Below, piece after piece: positions 7,899 to 17,147 of a stretch of DNA of 50,963 nucleotides (its first letter is position 1; each line of letters starts with the position of its first letter). The stretch is from the NCBI GenBank assembly GCA_029571125.1, contig JAKPTH010000283.1:1-50963 (forward strand), in the 5' to 3' direction. The notes beneath the pieces were generated by a model. That model worked only from the letters and a program-made list of their open reading frames with translations. It made no database searches and had not been told where the DNA came from. Made by a program: the position numbers and the translations under genes. Origin of the DNA: a bacterium (GTDB lineage: Bacteria; Muiribacteriota; UBA9980).

Positions 7899-9242
7899 CT
7901 ACCTCTTCGATTCCGAAGCGAAAGCTTCGAATTTTTTGGCCATTTCGTCCAGCGTTTCGTCAAAGCCTTTCTGCCCGCTGAGAAGCTTTTCGAGCGCTTT
8001 ATTGAGTTCGTCCAGATAGCGGGGCTCGGGTATGTTATAAGCATGAAGCGCGGCCAGTTTCATCTGTTCGAATAACACCTTTCTTATAGAAGCCGCGCTT
8101 TTGCCCGGATCGGCCTGAAGATGATCCATGACGGATTTTCTGGTCGGTATTATATAATTATCGCGGGCGAATCTGGCCTGCGCGTCTTTGGAATTGATGA
8201 AATTTATGAAGTCGTAGGCCTTCTCAGGGTGTCGGCACGCCGAAGATATGCACAGATACTGTCCGCCGACGGGAGAAGCCGAATCGTGCTTGCGGGGAAT
8301 TACTGCTACGCCGAGGTTTTCAGGATTTTTAAAAGCCTGGCCCTTCATTATCTTTTTTATATTCCACGGGCCGTCGATTATCATCGAAACCCTGCCGTCC
8401 ATAAATTCCATCAAAGTGAAGTCATGGCCGAACTTAGGGTCTATTTTCGAAGGAACTACGTTATATTTGCTTTTTAAATCGTATATGAACTTTAACGCGG
8501 ATTTCGTCTTTTCGGATTTGATAAGCGGAGCGCCCGATTCGTCGCAGAGGTTTCCGCCGTAGCTGAATATGAACGGAAGCAGATAATAAGATTCAAAATG
8601 ATACGAAAAACCGTATCTGGATATTTTATACTGGTTAAAAAGCGTTGTGTCGGCCGAATTTCCATCTTCATCGACGGTCAGTTTGCGAGAGTACGATAAA
8701 AATTCCTCCATGGTTTTCGGAGCGTCGTTGATTTTAGCGTCTTTAAAATGCGACTTGTTGTAGAAAAGGACCAGGCAGTCGGTGACCTGAGGTATGCCGT
8801 AAAGCTCTTTGGCGTTCAAAACGCTGAACTTATACAAATAAGGGAAGTAATCGACGTAATCCGCCGTAGCTATGTAAGGATCGAGCGCCATAAACATTTT
8901 CTGCCTGGCGTAAGGAAGGATAAGCCTTATTTCGACCCTCATTATATCCGGCAGATTTTTCTGCCTGAATTTTTCTTCGAGATAGTTTTTGGCGTCGTAA
9001 AAAGACACGTTTTCAATCTGAATTTTGACGTCGGGATTTTTGGCGCCGTATTCTTTTATGAGCTCGAAAAGCGTTTCGTTTTCCTCGTCGTTCATGGTGT
9101 TCATGAAGCTGAGCACCGTTTCTTCGGCCGTTCCCGCTGACTTTTTATCGGCGGCGGCCGCCGGCGCGGCGTATGAAAAGAGTTCAAAACAAGCGATTAT
9201 ATTAACAATTACAATCAAAATGAGCGCGTTTTTTCTACTCAT
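7899..9242 (-). CDS. Extracellular solute-binding protein, family 1 (sugar type), orphan
   Basis: 447 residues from the ATG at 9242, which has GAGAGG eight nt upstream; the frame extends to 9257, but that codon overlaps the ribosome site. A signal peptide is clear (hydrophobic ILIVIVNIIACF, then an AAPAAAA region). The mature part has the class features of MalE/UgpB-type binding proteins of ABC importers: an early strand plus NPDVKIQIENV, PDIMRVEI, YGIPQVTD, LVLFYNK, a SMIIDGPWNI strand near the middle and GGQYLCIS. Length is usual for the family. No permease or ATPase genes lie nearby, so it may share a distant transporter or act as a sensor. It is the first gene after a consensus promoter and may head the operon of the three unknown paralogs. 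Confidence 0.9.
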   Translation of the reverse strand: MSRKNALILIVIVNIIACFELFSYAAPAAAADKKSAGTAEETVLSFMNTMNDEENETLFELIKEYGAKNPDVKIQIENVSFYDAKNYLEEKFRQKNLPDIMRVEIRLILPYARQKMFMALDPYIATADYVDYFPYLYKFSVLNAKELYGIPQVTDCLVLFYNKSHFKDAKINDAPKTMEEFLSYSRKLTVDEDGNSADTTLFNQYKISRYGFSYHFESYYLLPFIFSYGGNLCDESGAPLIKSEKTKSALKFIYDLKSKYNVVPSKIDPKFGHDFTLMEFMDGRVSMIIDGPWNIKKIMKGQAFKNPENLGVAVIPRKHDSASPVGGQYLCISSACRHPEKAYDFINFINSKDAQARFARDNYIIPTRKSVMDHLQADPGKSAASIRKVLFEQMKLAALHAYNIPEPRYLDELNKALEKLLSGQKGFDETLDEMAKKFEAFASESKR

Positions 9243-9301
9243 GGATTGACCTCTCAATTATATCGAAAATTTTAAGCCATGATTATTATGATAACGGAAT
9301 G

Positions 9302-9330
9302 ATTATAATTGTTTTTATTATAATTGTCAA
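9302..9330 (-). promoter_or_regulatory. Perfect sigma70-type promoter for the solute-binding protein operon
   Basis: On the minus strand TTGACA (9325-9330) and TATAAT (9302-9307) are separated by exactly 17 bp. Transcription would start near 9295, leaving a leader of about 53 nt before the ATG at 9242. It lies in the gap between mfd and the binding-protein gene and may drive everything down to position 1. Confidence 0.85.
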
Positions 9331-9354
9331 CCTTTAGTTTGACTTTGGCCGACT

Positions 9355-12300
9355 TTATTTTTTGGAATCGGATACCCCCGAAGAGCTTAAAAGTTTGAGC
9401 GCCGATATTATCGTCTGGACAAGGTTATCGCCTTTCATATCCGCCTTCACCAGATACAGGATAGTTATTTCCTCCTCGTGGGCGAAACTGACGCTCGAAC
9501 CGAATTTTTTGCGCAGCGTTTCGACTGAGGCCGGCTCTATCTGCCCGGCGTTTTGAAACTTGATGATTATGTGCTTCTTTTCCTCCTTGACCGAAATCGC
9601 TTTAAGCGCGCGGCCGAGGATTTTTATTTTAACTATCTGGAAAAGGTTGTACACCTGTTCGGGATATTTTCCGAACCGGTCGATCAGCTCGTCGTTCAAC
9701 TCGCTGAGTTCTTCAAAACCCGCCGCCGCGACCATTCTTTTATACACGTCTATTTTTTGATAAGTGGAAGTGATATAATTGGTCGGAATATAAGCGTTGG
9801 TATTTATCTCTATTTCGCAGTCGGATTCGACCTTCTGATCTATCGATTCGCCTTTTATCTTTTTGATTTCCTCTTCTAAGAGCCTGCAGTAAAGCTCGAA
9901 GCCTATGGTGCAGATATGGCCGTGCTGCTCATGGCCGAGAAGATTTCCCGCGCCCCTTATTTCAAGGTCGCGCATGGCGATTTTATAACCCGAACCGAGT
10001 TCCGAAAATTCCTTCATAGCCTGGAGGCGCTTTTTAGCTATATGGCTCAATATAGATTCATGCGGGAAGAAAAAATACGCGTACGCCTGATTTTTAGCCC
10101 TTCCCACGCGGCCCCTCAGCTGATAAAGCTGGGAAAGTCCGAAGGTGTCCGCGCGCTCTATAATTATCGTGTTTACGTTAGATATGTCGAGGCCGTTTTC
10201 TATAATGGTCGTCGAAACGAGCACGTCGAACTCGCGGTCGTAGAAATCCACCATTATCTTTTCTAGCTGCTTTTCGTCCATCTGGCCGTGCGCGAACCTC
10301 ACGCGGGCGCCCGGCACAAGGGCCGAAATCTTGCTCACTACGCTGCTTATGGTATCGATGCGGTTATGCACGTAATACACCTGGCCGCGCCTCATCAGTT
10401 CTCTGGTTATAGCCTCGCGCACCACGTCTTCGGAATATCTTAAAACGAAAGTTTTTACTGGAAGGCGTTCCGCCGGCGGCGTGTTTATAGTTGAAATATC
10501 GCGCGAACCGACGAGCGACATGTAAAGCGTGCGGGGAATCGGCGTAGCCGTTAATGTAAGCACGTCCACGTGGTTTTTAAGTTCCTTAAGCCTTTCCTTG
10601 TGTTTCACGCCGAAACGCTGTTCTTCGTCAACTATAAGAAGCCCGAGGTCCTTAAAACCCATATCTTTCTGTATAATGCGGTGCGTGCCAACGACCACGT
10701 CCACCTTGCCCTCTTTCAGTTTTTCGACGGTCTCCTTCTGCTCGGCCTTGCTTCTGAAACGCGACAGAAGCTCGACAGTGACGGGATACGACGCGAACCG
10801 CGAAGTGAGCGTGTTATAATGCTGCATGGCAAGTATGGTTGTCGGCGCAAGAAAGGCGACCTGTTTTCCGTCCATGCACGCTTTAAAAGCGGCCCTGATG
10901 GCGACTTCCGTTTTGCCGAAGCCCACGTCGCCGCATATAAGGCGGTCCATTGGTTTTTCGCTCTCCATGTCGCATTTGACCTCGATGATGGAATTCTGCT
11001 GGTCCGAAGTTTCCTTATACGGGAAAGACTCTTCGAACTGACGCATCAGATCGTTGTCGAGATTGAACTTATGCCCTTGGGCTATGGAGCGGCGCGCGTA
11101 AAGCGTAACCAGATAAGCGGCCAGTTTTTCGATGGACTTACGGGCGGTGGCCTTCTGGCGCTTCCATGAAGACTCGTCGAGCTTTCCTATTTTAGGCTCG
11201 GCTCCGTCGAGGGCTATATATTTATGGAGCATCGAAAGCGCGTCCACGGGGACGTATAGCTTATCGGTGTCGGCGTATTCCAGCAGCAGATAGTCGGCCT
11301 CGCGTCCTCCGGCCGAAAGGAGCGTGATGCCCCGGTAAACGCCTATTCCGTAATTTACGTGCACCACGTAATCGCCGTCGGAAAGTTCGAGATGCGAAGA
11401 AATTTTGCGGTAGCGGTTTTTCGCCTTCGCTTTGACGTCGAGCTCCACCTGTTTGTCGTAGATCGGCTGGTGCTCGCCGTAGGCTTCGTAACTGGAAAAA
11501 AACGCTATGTTTTCGTCGTTATATATAAACCCTTCGTGAAGGTAGCCTTCGTTGACATAAACGGTTTTGCGCGCGGGCGGCGACGAAAGGAAATCGTCGT
11601 TTACCACGACGGCGAGCTTCATCGACGATAAAACCTCCACCATACGACCTATCTGGCCGGCGGTAGGCAGCATCATCACGACGGTGTTCGCCCTTTCTAT
11701 AAGTTCGCCGACCTTACTCATGAACTGGTTGAATTTCCCCTGAAACCTCGGAAGCGCCGAGACGTTGAAATCGAATATCAAATGCCCCGGCTCTTTAAGG
11801 TCTATCGCGTCATAGGCGCTCATATCGATTTTAACGGTCGCATTGTTATGTTCGATGTCTTTAATTATTATATCGGGATGTTTGTAATAATGATCGGGCG
11901 CGAGCGAATAAATATCTTCGGCTTTATTTTCTTCGTAAAGCTTTTCGACTTTCTTCAAAAATTCCGCGCCTTCGTTCACCGCGTCTTCTTTTGAATAATA
12001 AAATACGCAGTATTTATGGACATACTTATTAAGGTAGTCCACCAGGGTCGGCATCGAATAATCGTACATGAAAGGCGCGTATCGCTCTATATTGGCCACC
12101 CTGACGCCGTCGGCGATCTGGCCGGCCTCGTGCGACTGGGGAACGCGCGATATCTTATTCATGTTGGCGTACATGGATTCGATCTCTTTTTTACCGAAAA
12201 TATATTCGCTGGCCGGAAGCACGTATACTTCGCTTATCTGCTCTATAGCGCGCTGGTCTTCTATATTGAAGGTTTTGATCGAATCCACCGTGTCGCCGAA

Positions 12301-12984
12301 AAAATCCAGCCTCACCGGGTTTCGGTGCCCCGGAACGAATATGTCCAGTATTCCGCCCCTCACAGCGAACTGTGCGAGGTCAATAACCGGGTCTTCGGCC
12401 GTGTAGCCGGCTTCGGACAGGCAGTTGACCAGTTTTTCTATATCGAGCGTATCGTTTTTAGATATTTTGATTCCGGCGTTCTCTATGGCCGTGTAAGGCC
12501 CGCATTTCTGCATGAGGCCCGTAACGGGGGCCACTATGAATAATTTTTTAGGCGTCGGGCCTTTATTTTTTCCGGCGGCCGCTCCGCCGTAATCCACGAC
12601 GCTTTTGAGAGTGGATATCCTGTCCGACATGAGGTTTTGAGATGGGGAAAGAAATTCGTATGCCGACCATTCGAGAGACGAAAAAAGGCAGACCTTATAA
12701 TCAGGAGCCTGCGAGCCGTTGCGCGCGGAGGCGGAAAGGCGGCTTTTCATAAGAGTTTCGATCTGATAGCACGCCCGTTCCGCGCTGTCCTGACAAGGAG
12801 TAACTATCAGAAAAACTTGATAATTGGAAAATTCAGGGCCGTTTAATTCCGCCGCCAGCCGGTTGATTATGAACGCGCCCATATTTTCGCCGGCGCCCGT
12901 GAGAGTGATTTTACCGGCTTTGGTCTGCTTTATCTTTCCTATGAGACCGTCGAATAATTTATTACCTATTTTTTCCCCAGCCAT
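9355..12984 (-). CDS. mfd: Transcription-repair coupling factor Mfd
   Basis: 1209 residues from the ATG at 12984 (GAGG upstream, MAGEKIGNK); the frame opens earlier at 13080, but that would lie inside the preceding gene. Mfd removes RNA polymerase stalled at DNA damage and recruits UvrA. The order of domains is normal: UvrB-like N-terminal part, an RNA-polymerase-interacting CarD-like domain near residues 515-595 (SDGDYVVHVNYGIGVYRG), and a helicase with Walker A GDVGFGKTE near 680, DEEQRFG near 786, TATPIPRTLYMSL and QLRGRVGR, followed by the C-terminal TRCF domain. Length is typical. It overlaps the end of the glycosyltransferase gene by 19 nt, so the two are translationally linked. It ends this housekeeping block. 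Confidence 0.97.
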   Translation of the reverse strand: MAGEKIGNKLFDGLIGKIKQTKAGKITLTGAGENMGAFIINRLAAELNGPEFSNYQVFLIVTPCQDSAERACYQIETLMKSRLSASARNGSQAPDYKVCLFSSLEWSAYEFLSPSQNLMSDRISTLKSVVDYGGAAAGKNKGPTPKKLFIVAPVTGLMQKCGPYTAIENAGIKISKNDTLDIEKLVNCLSEAGYTAEDPVIDLAQFAVRGGILDIFVPGHRNPVRLDFFGDTVDSIKTFNIEDQRAIEQISEVYVLPASEYIFGKKEIESMYANMNKISRVPQSHEAGQIADGVRVANIERYAPFMYDYSMPTLVDYLNKYVHKYCVFYYSKEDAVNEGAEFLKKVEKLYEENKAEDIYSLAPDHYYKHPDIIIKDIEHNNATVKIDMSAYDAIDLKEPGHLIFDFNVSALPRFQGKFNQFMSKVGELIERANTVVMMLPTAGQIGRMVEVLSSMKLAVVVNDDFLSSPPARKTVYVNEGYLHEGFIYNDENIAFFSSYEAYGEHQPIYDKQVELDVKAKAKNRYRKISSHLELSDGDYVVHVNYGIGVYRGITLLSAGGREADYLLLEYADTDKLYVPVDALSMLHKYIALDGAEPKIGKLDESSWKRQKATARKSIEKLAAYLVTLYARRSIAQGHKFNLDNDLMRQFEESFPYKETSDQQNSIIEVKCDMESEKPMDRLICGDVGFGKTEVAIRAAFKACMDGKQVAFLAPTTILAMQHYNTLTSRFASYPVTVELLSRFRSKAEQKETVEKLKEGKVDVVVGTHRIIQKDMGFKDLGLLIVDEEQRFGVKHKERLKELKNHVDVLTLTATPIPRTLYMSLVGSRDISTINTPPAERLPVKTFVLRYSEDVVREAITRELMRRGQVYYVHNRIDTISSVVSKISALVPGARVRFAHGQMDEKQLEKIMVDFYDREFDVLVSTTIIENGLDISNVNTIIIERADTFGLSQLYQLRGRVGRAKNQAYAYFFFPHESILSHIAKKRLQAMKEFSELGSGYKIAMRDLEIRGAGNLLGHEQHGHICTIGFELYCRLLEEEIKKIKGESIDQKVESDCEIEINTNAYIPTNYITSTYQKIDVYKRMVAAAGFEELSELNDELIDRFGKYPEQVYNLFQIVKIKILGRALKAISVKEEKKHIIIKFQNAGQIEPASVETLRKKFGSSVSFAHEEEITILYLVKADMKGDNLVQTIISALKLLSSSGVSDSKK

Positions 12985-13766
12985 TTTAACGCCTCGCTGA
13001 ATAAAACGTAAACTATATATTTTGGTATATTTAACATCCTCGATATTCTCGAAGGCTGCTGCATAAGCCTGTAAAGCCATTCGAGATATAACTTCTGCAT
13101 AAAAACGGGGGCGCGCTTGAGAGCGCCCGACAATACGTCGAAAGTGCCTCCTACGCCCATCAAAACGCAGCCTTTTACGAACGGTTTCAAATCTTCGATG
13201 AACTTTTCCTGCGCGGGATTTCCGAGAGCGATAAGCGCTATGTCGGGTTTGAATCCGGAAAGCTTTTCGATGATGGAAACGCGCTGCGCCGCGGTAAAAT
13301 ATCCGTGATGAAAAAAAGTTTCGCCTATCCCCCGGTAATCAGATAAAACCGACGTTTCGAGCTTCGATATGACTTCGGGGCGGGCCCCTATGAAAGCCGC
13401 TCTATATCCGCGCGCCGCCGCTTCCTTCAAAAGCCTCGCGCTCAGATCGACCCCGCTGACCTTGTTTTTAACGGCGCGCCCGCCCTTGATCTTAGAAAGC
13501 ATTTTAAGCCCCGCGCCGTCGCATGTGATAATTTCCGCGCCCGAGATGATCGAGCTGTAACGCTCGTCGAAAATACTGTTATACGCGCCGAGTATGTCGA
13601 GCGTAACTATGAAAAGGTTTCCTTTTTTTTCATTTATTATGATATTTGAATATTCGATTATTTCTTCGAACGAAAGATCGTCGAGCTCTATATTGGCGAT
13701 AGCGAGCCTGGGGCGGCCGAAGTAATCGCGCGGCGCCGCCGGGCCCGAGATGGCGTTTGCGTTCAT
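12966..13766 (-). CDS. WecG/TagA/CpsF family glycosyltransferase
   Basis: 266 residues. Members transfer N-acetylmannosamine-type sugars to lipid-linked GlcNAc in cell-envelope polymer synthesis; the actual sugar here is not known. Family marks are VTLDILGAYNSIF, the CDGAGL motif with the proposed catalytic Asp, SGVDL, AAFIGA, ALGNPAQEKFI, GVGGTFDVLSG and the C-terminal ARAP-like region RAPVFMQKLYLEWLYRL with a basic tail for membrane contact. The start at 13766 has an AGGTAGG site, though the first 16 residues look unconserved. It begins 9 nt after rpe and overlaps mfd. Confidence 0.92.
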   Translation of the reverse strand: MNANAISGPAAPRDYFGRPRLAIANIELDDLSFEEIIEYSNIIINEKKGNLFIVTLDILGAYNSIFDERYSSIISGAEIITCDGAGLKMLSKIKGGRAVKNKVSGVDLSARLLKEAAARGYRAAFIGARPEVISKLETSVLSDYRGIGETFFHHGYFTAAQRVSIIEKLSGFKPDIALIALGNPAQEKFIEDLKPFVKGCVLMGVGGTFDVLSGALKRAPVFMQKLYLEWLYRLMQQPSRISRMLNIPKYIVYVLFSEALKWLGKK

Positions 13767-13775
13767 AAGCCGCGC

Positions 13776-14429
13776 CTACCTTAAAGCGCCTATAGCGCTC
13801 TTGTAATCGGGCTTTGAAAACACCGACGAACCGGCCACCAGAACGTCCGCGCCGGCCGCGATGACGATATCCTTATTTTCGGCCGTTATGCCGCCGTCCA
13901 CCTGTATGTGTATATCGCGCTTATGTTCGAAGGCAATTCGCTTTACGCGCCTGATTTTTTCCGCGGCCGATTCTATGAATTTCTGCCCGCCGAAACCCGG
14001 ATTCACGCTCATTATTAAAACTAGATCGACGGCATGCATTATATATTCGAGTGGCTCAAGGCCGCTATGCGGATTGAAAGAAATTCCGGCTTTTTTGCCG
14101 AGCGAACGGATATGCGAAAGGAGCCGTTCGAGATGAAAACTCGCCTCGGCGTGCACCGTTATTATATCGGCGCCTGCAGCGGCGAATTTATCCACGAACT
14201 GCTCGGGATTCGTTATCATCAAATGACAATCGATAGGTATTTTAGTTATTTTCGATATTGAATTTAAAACGGGAAGCCCGAAAGATATATTCGGCACGAA
14301 GTGGCCGTCCATGACGTCGAGATGGATCCAGTCCGCCCCGGCTTTCGTAACGCTTTCTATTTCGGCGCCAAGTTTATTGAAGTCGGCCGACAGTATCGAC
14401 GGCGCTATTAATACGCTCTTTTCAGGCAT
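13776..14429 (-). CDS. rpe: Ribulose-phosphate 3-epimerase
   Basis: 217 residues, full length. It interconverts ribulose 5-phosphate and xylulose 5-phosphate in the pentose phosphate pathway. Motifs: IAPSILSADF at the start, HLDVMDGHFVPN with metal-binding His and catalytic Asp, DCHLMI, MSVNPGFGGQ, VDGGI and AGSSVF. GGAG precedes the ATG. About 150 nt separate it from the pseudokinase gene, and in Firmicutes rsgA normally sits there; nothing like it is present. Confidence 0.97.
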   Translation of the reverse strand: MPEKSVLIAPSILSADFNKLGAEIESVTKAGADWIHLDVMDGHFVPNISFGLPVLNSISKITKIPIDCHLMITNPEQFVDKFAAAGADIITVHAEASFHLERLLSHIRSLGKKAGISFNPHSGLEPLEYIMHAVDLVLIMSVNPGFGGQKFIESAAEKIRRVKRIAFEHKRDIHIQVDGGITAENKDIVIAAGADVLVAGSSVFSKPDYKSAIGALR

Positions 14430-14578
14430 TTTTCCGCTCCGTTCATTTTTTTCTTTTCAGCCGGCGAGGCTTAAGGGCCGGCCGGATAAAAAAACGAAAT
14501 AGCGGATAAAGCCCGCAGACCGATTCAGCCGCCGCGCTAAAGCGAGGATGAAAAGCCCGCTAAAAAGCCGATTTTATT

Positions 14579-15847
14579 TTACCAGAAAACGTAAAGAAGA
14601 AAACTTAAAAATCCCGCTATTACGAATAACATACTATACCAGAAATTAGCTATTTTTGCAAGTACGCTTTTCGCCCCCGCGGTTTTTTTATTGTTCCACA
14701 TCTCGCCGGCTTCTTTTCTGCCGGAAGCTTTAGTATTAAAGTTTTTCAAGCCTGTTTCGGATACCTGATTTTCAGCCGCGTTAATTTCGCCATCCGCCGC
14801 CGCGCTTTTCTTTCCGAATAAAATGGCGTAAGCGTCGCCGTCGTTTTCGGCCTGAAACCTGGTTGCGGCGCCCGGAGCGTTATTGGCAGAATCGGACGCG
14901 GCCGGCTTTTTTTCCGGGCCTCCGAAGGAAGGTATTTTAATATCTATGAAATTTTCGCCGGCCTTATTTTTAGCGCCGTCGGCTTTGCGCGGCGCGTGAG
15001 GCGTTTCTTCTGCCTGTTTCATGAATTTAGAAGGATCGACCTGCATGGAAGACAGGACGTCGGTTTTGTTTATCTGGTCCGAAACGAATTTTACGAGAGC
15101 GTCGAGAAGCTCGTCTATGGACTGATACCTCGAGGAAATATCGCTGGTGACGCATTTGAATATTATATTTTTAATAGCTTCGAGCTGCTGCGGCCCTATA
15201 TTTTTAACGTTGTCCGAATCGAGCCTGAAATCCTTCACCACTCTCATATTTCTAACGCTCAGCCCGTCCGCCTCGAACAGGGGCTTATGGGTAAGAAGCT
15301 CGTAAAAAAGGCATCCCGTAAAGAAAATATCGGAGCCCACGGAGGAAATTTTATTTTCAAAATCCTTGTTGGATATGACGTCGCGCGGTATGTGGAACTG
15401 AAGTATCTTTATCTTGCCGCTAGCCTGATAAATTATATCGGAATATGTAAGCGAACGGTATTTCACGTTTTCGCGCAGCGCCTGCCCGAAAGCTCTGGTG
15501 AGCTGGGTTATGATATTGATTATCTGGGCCAGAGAAAGCTTTTCGCGTTCCTTTAAAATGGCGTGCAGGCTCTTTCCTTCGACATGCTCGGAGGCCACGA
15601 AGAAAACGTCCTGGTAAAAATCTATGTCGTATATTTTCAAAAACAGCGGCGAATCGAGCGCGGCCATAGTCTGGAACTCCTGAGTATAGCGCTGGACGAA
15701 ATCGGGATTTTTAAGGCGCCTCTGCTTTAAAGTCCTTATATTGATGTTCACTACCGGCTCTTTCACTGTCTGCGCGAGAAAAAGCATCACTTTTTCGTCT
15801 TCGTCTATCTTTTCGAGCAGTTTATATTTATCTTTCAGCAGTTTCAT
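14579..15847 (-). CDS. Tail-anchored Ser/Thr pseudokinase (kinase half of a split PrkC)
   Basis: 422 residues. Residues 8-260 have the fold pattern of a PrkC-type kinase, best seen at SDIFFTGCLFYELLTHKPLF (172-191) and the RYQSIDELL helix. The catalytic residues are gone. No glycine loop is seen in LLEKIDEDEK. The VAIK lysine is Asn36 (VNIN). The HRDxKPxN loop reads YRSLTYSD (130-137) with Ser for the catalytic Asp. DFG reads LQF (149-151). Residues 260-390 are a low-complexity linker and residues 395-422 form one C-terminal membrane segment, so the kinase fold faces the cytoplasm. Its ATG overlaps the stop of the PASTA gene in an ATGA, so the pair is coupled. By position it replaces prkC. 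Probable role: a non-enzymatic scaffold or ligand sensor. Confidence 0.85.
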   Translation of the reverse strand: MKLLKDKYKLLEKIDEDEKVMLFLAQTVKEPVVNINIRTLKQRRLKNPDFVQRYTQEFQTMAALDSPLFLKIYDIDFYQDVFFVASEHVEGKSLHAILKEREKLSLAQIINIITQLTRAFGQALRENVKYRSLTYSDIIYQASGKIKILQFHIPRDVISNKDFENKISSVGSDIFFTGCLFYELLTHKPLFEADGLSVRNMRVVKDFRLDSDNVKNIGPQQLEAIKNIIFKCVTSDISSRYQSIDELLDALVKFVSDQINKTDVLSSMQVDPSKFMKQAEETPHAPRKADGAKNKAGENFIDIKIPSFGGPEKKPAASDSANNAPGAATRFQAENDGDAYAILFGKKSAAADGEINAAENQVSETGLKNFNTKASGRKEAGEMWNNKKTAGAKSVLAKIANFWYSMLFVIAGFLSFLLYVFW

Positions 15848-17052
15848 CTTTTAACACCTACCTCTATATCTTTAAAGAAAACGTTGTCCAGATAAACGAG
15901 CACTTTCATCGCTCCGTAACCGTTGACGCTCAGGTCTATCTCTTCGCCGGGGTAATGAGGGTTCTTATAAATCTCGCGCGGCCCCATGTCGTCAAGCAGA
16001 ACCATCTTGACTTCACGGCTTTTCTGGCCGGGAGGGACTATGAATTTGATGATTTCGACTTTTTTTACCGCGTCGCCGCTTCCGGCTTCGACCAGGGGTT
16101 TAGCCGCGGCGGCCGGGGCTTCGGCGGTCTTTTCGCCGCGGGTTTCGATCAATGGAAGCGGAGCTTCCTTGCTGCCGGCGTCTATTTTAATCACGTTGCT
16201 TTCGCTGGATTCCATTTTAACGCCGTCCGTTTTTATTATTACCGCGTCCTTGTTTTCTTCGGGCTTCGCGGCGTCGGAATTTTCGCATACTATGAAATTG
16301 ACCGGAGTTTTATCGGCGACGCCGCTTCCTGCGGCGGGTTCCTGGGCCAGAACGATTCCCGAAGCAGTGCCTTCTTTTTTCTCGTATCCTATCTTGCCGA
16401 GGTCGAGGTTAATTTTGCTCAAAACGATCTTTACGGCCTCGATGCGCCTGCCTATGAAATTAGGCATTTTAACGGTCGAATTGGCCTTGCCCTGCGATAC
16501 CAGAAGGTCTATCTGGGCGCCTTTCGGCGCGGGCTTGCCGCCTTCGGGCGTCTGTGAAATTACCGTATCCACCGCAACGCTTTCCGAAAATATATACGAT
16601 TTTTTGCCTATCAAAAAGCCTTCTTTTTGTATAATGAACGCCACGTCGCGCAGGTCTTTTCCCGTGATATCCGGGCAGTCTATGGTTTTAGCGCCGAGCG
16701 AAAGTATTACTTCCATCACGCGGTTGGCTTTTACTATGGTGTCGGGAGGCGGATCCTGGGTTATGATGCAGCCTTCGGGAATGTTGTTGTCGTGCTTTTT
16801 ATCCTTTATGTCCAGCTGCAGCTTGCACTGCTTGCAAAGCTCGAACGCGTCCTCGATGCGCACCGGCATTCCGTCCTGCGAAACCAGGTTCGGCACCTTG
16901 GTCTCCTCCTTGTTGAAAAAGGAGTTCATCATTTTAATCGAATACATTTTAGCGAACTGGAAAAGTATCACGAAAAATATTATGAATATCAAAAATTTTA
17001 ATAACGCGATAAGAATATTTCCTTTTACCGCTCTGGATTGTGTGAATCGCAT
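15844..17052 (-). CDS. Stand-alone membrane-anchored PASTA protein (sensor half of a split PrkC)
   Basis: 402 residues; GGAGG ten nt before the ATG. Residues 15-36 form one N-terminal membrane segment, and the rest should be outside the cytoplasmic membrane. Three PASTA domains follow, near residues 52-118, 120-190 and 192-260, each with the typical pattern: VPNLV, DCPDITGKD and MPNFIGRR starts, and ITQDPPPD, ISQTPEGG and LAQEPAAG loops. PASTA domains bind muropeptides or lipid II. A low-complexity linker leads to a C-terminal beta-rich domain near 325-402 not usual in PrkC. There is no kinase domain on this polypeptide; the downstream gene supplies a kinase-like fold. It follows rlmN by 95 nt, where prpC and prkC lie in Firmicutes. 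Confidence 0.9.
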   Translation of the reverse strand: MRFTQSRAVKGNILIALLKFLIFIIFFVILFQFAKMYSIKMMNSFFNKEETKVPNLVSQDGMPVRIEDAFELCKQCKLQLDIKDKKHDNNIPEGCIITQDPPPDTIVKANRVMEVILSLGAKTIDCPDITGKDLRDVAFIIQKEGFLIGKKSYIFSESVAVDTVISQTPEGGKPAPKGAQIDLLVSQGKANSTVKMPNFIGRRIEAVKIVLSKINLDLGKIGYEKKEGTASGIVLAQEPAAGSGVADKTPVNFIVCENSDAAKPEENKDAVIIKTDGVKMESSESNVIKIDAGSKEAPLPLIETRGEKTAEAPAAAAKPLVEAGSGDAVKKVEIIKFIVPPGQKSREVKMVLLDDMGPREIYKNPHYPGEEIDLSVNGYGAMKVLVYLDNVFFKDIEVGVKR

Positions 17053-17147
17053 CGTATATATCCTCCCGATTATTTCGCGTTCGATAAATTTATTATTACT
17101 CTATACTTTTTAAAACAGTCGTTTAAATAATTAAGCGCAGCGGCCCG

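Noticed and set aside
12985-13080. Longer N-terminus of Mfd
   Set aside because: It would lie inside the glycosyltransferase gene, and the ATG at 12984 has GAGG upstream and gives the normal Mfd start.
15986-17113. 375-residue plus-strand frame
   Set aside because: Antisense to the PASTA protein, whose domains are clearly recognised on the minus strand.
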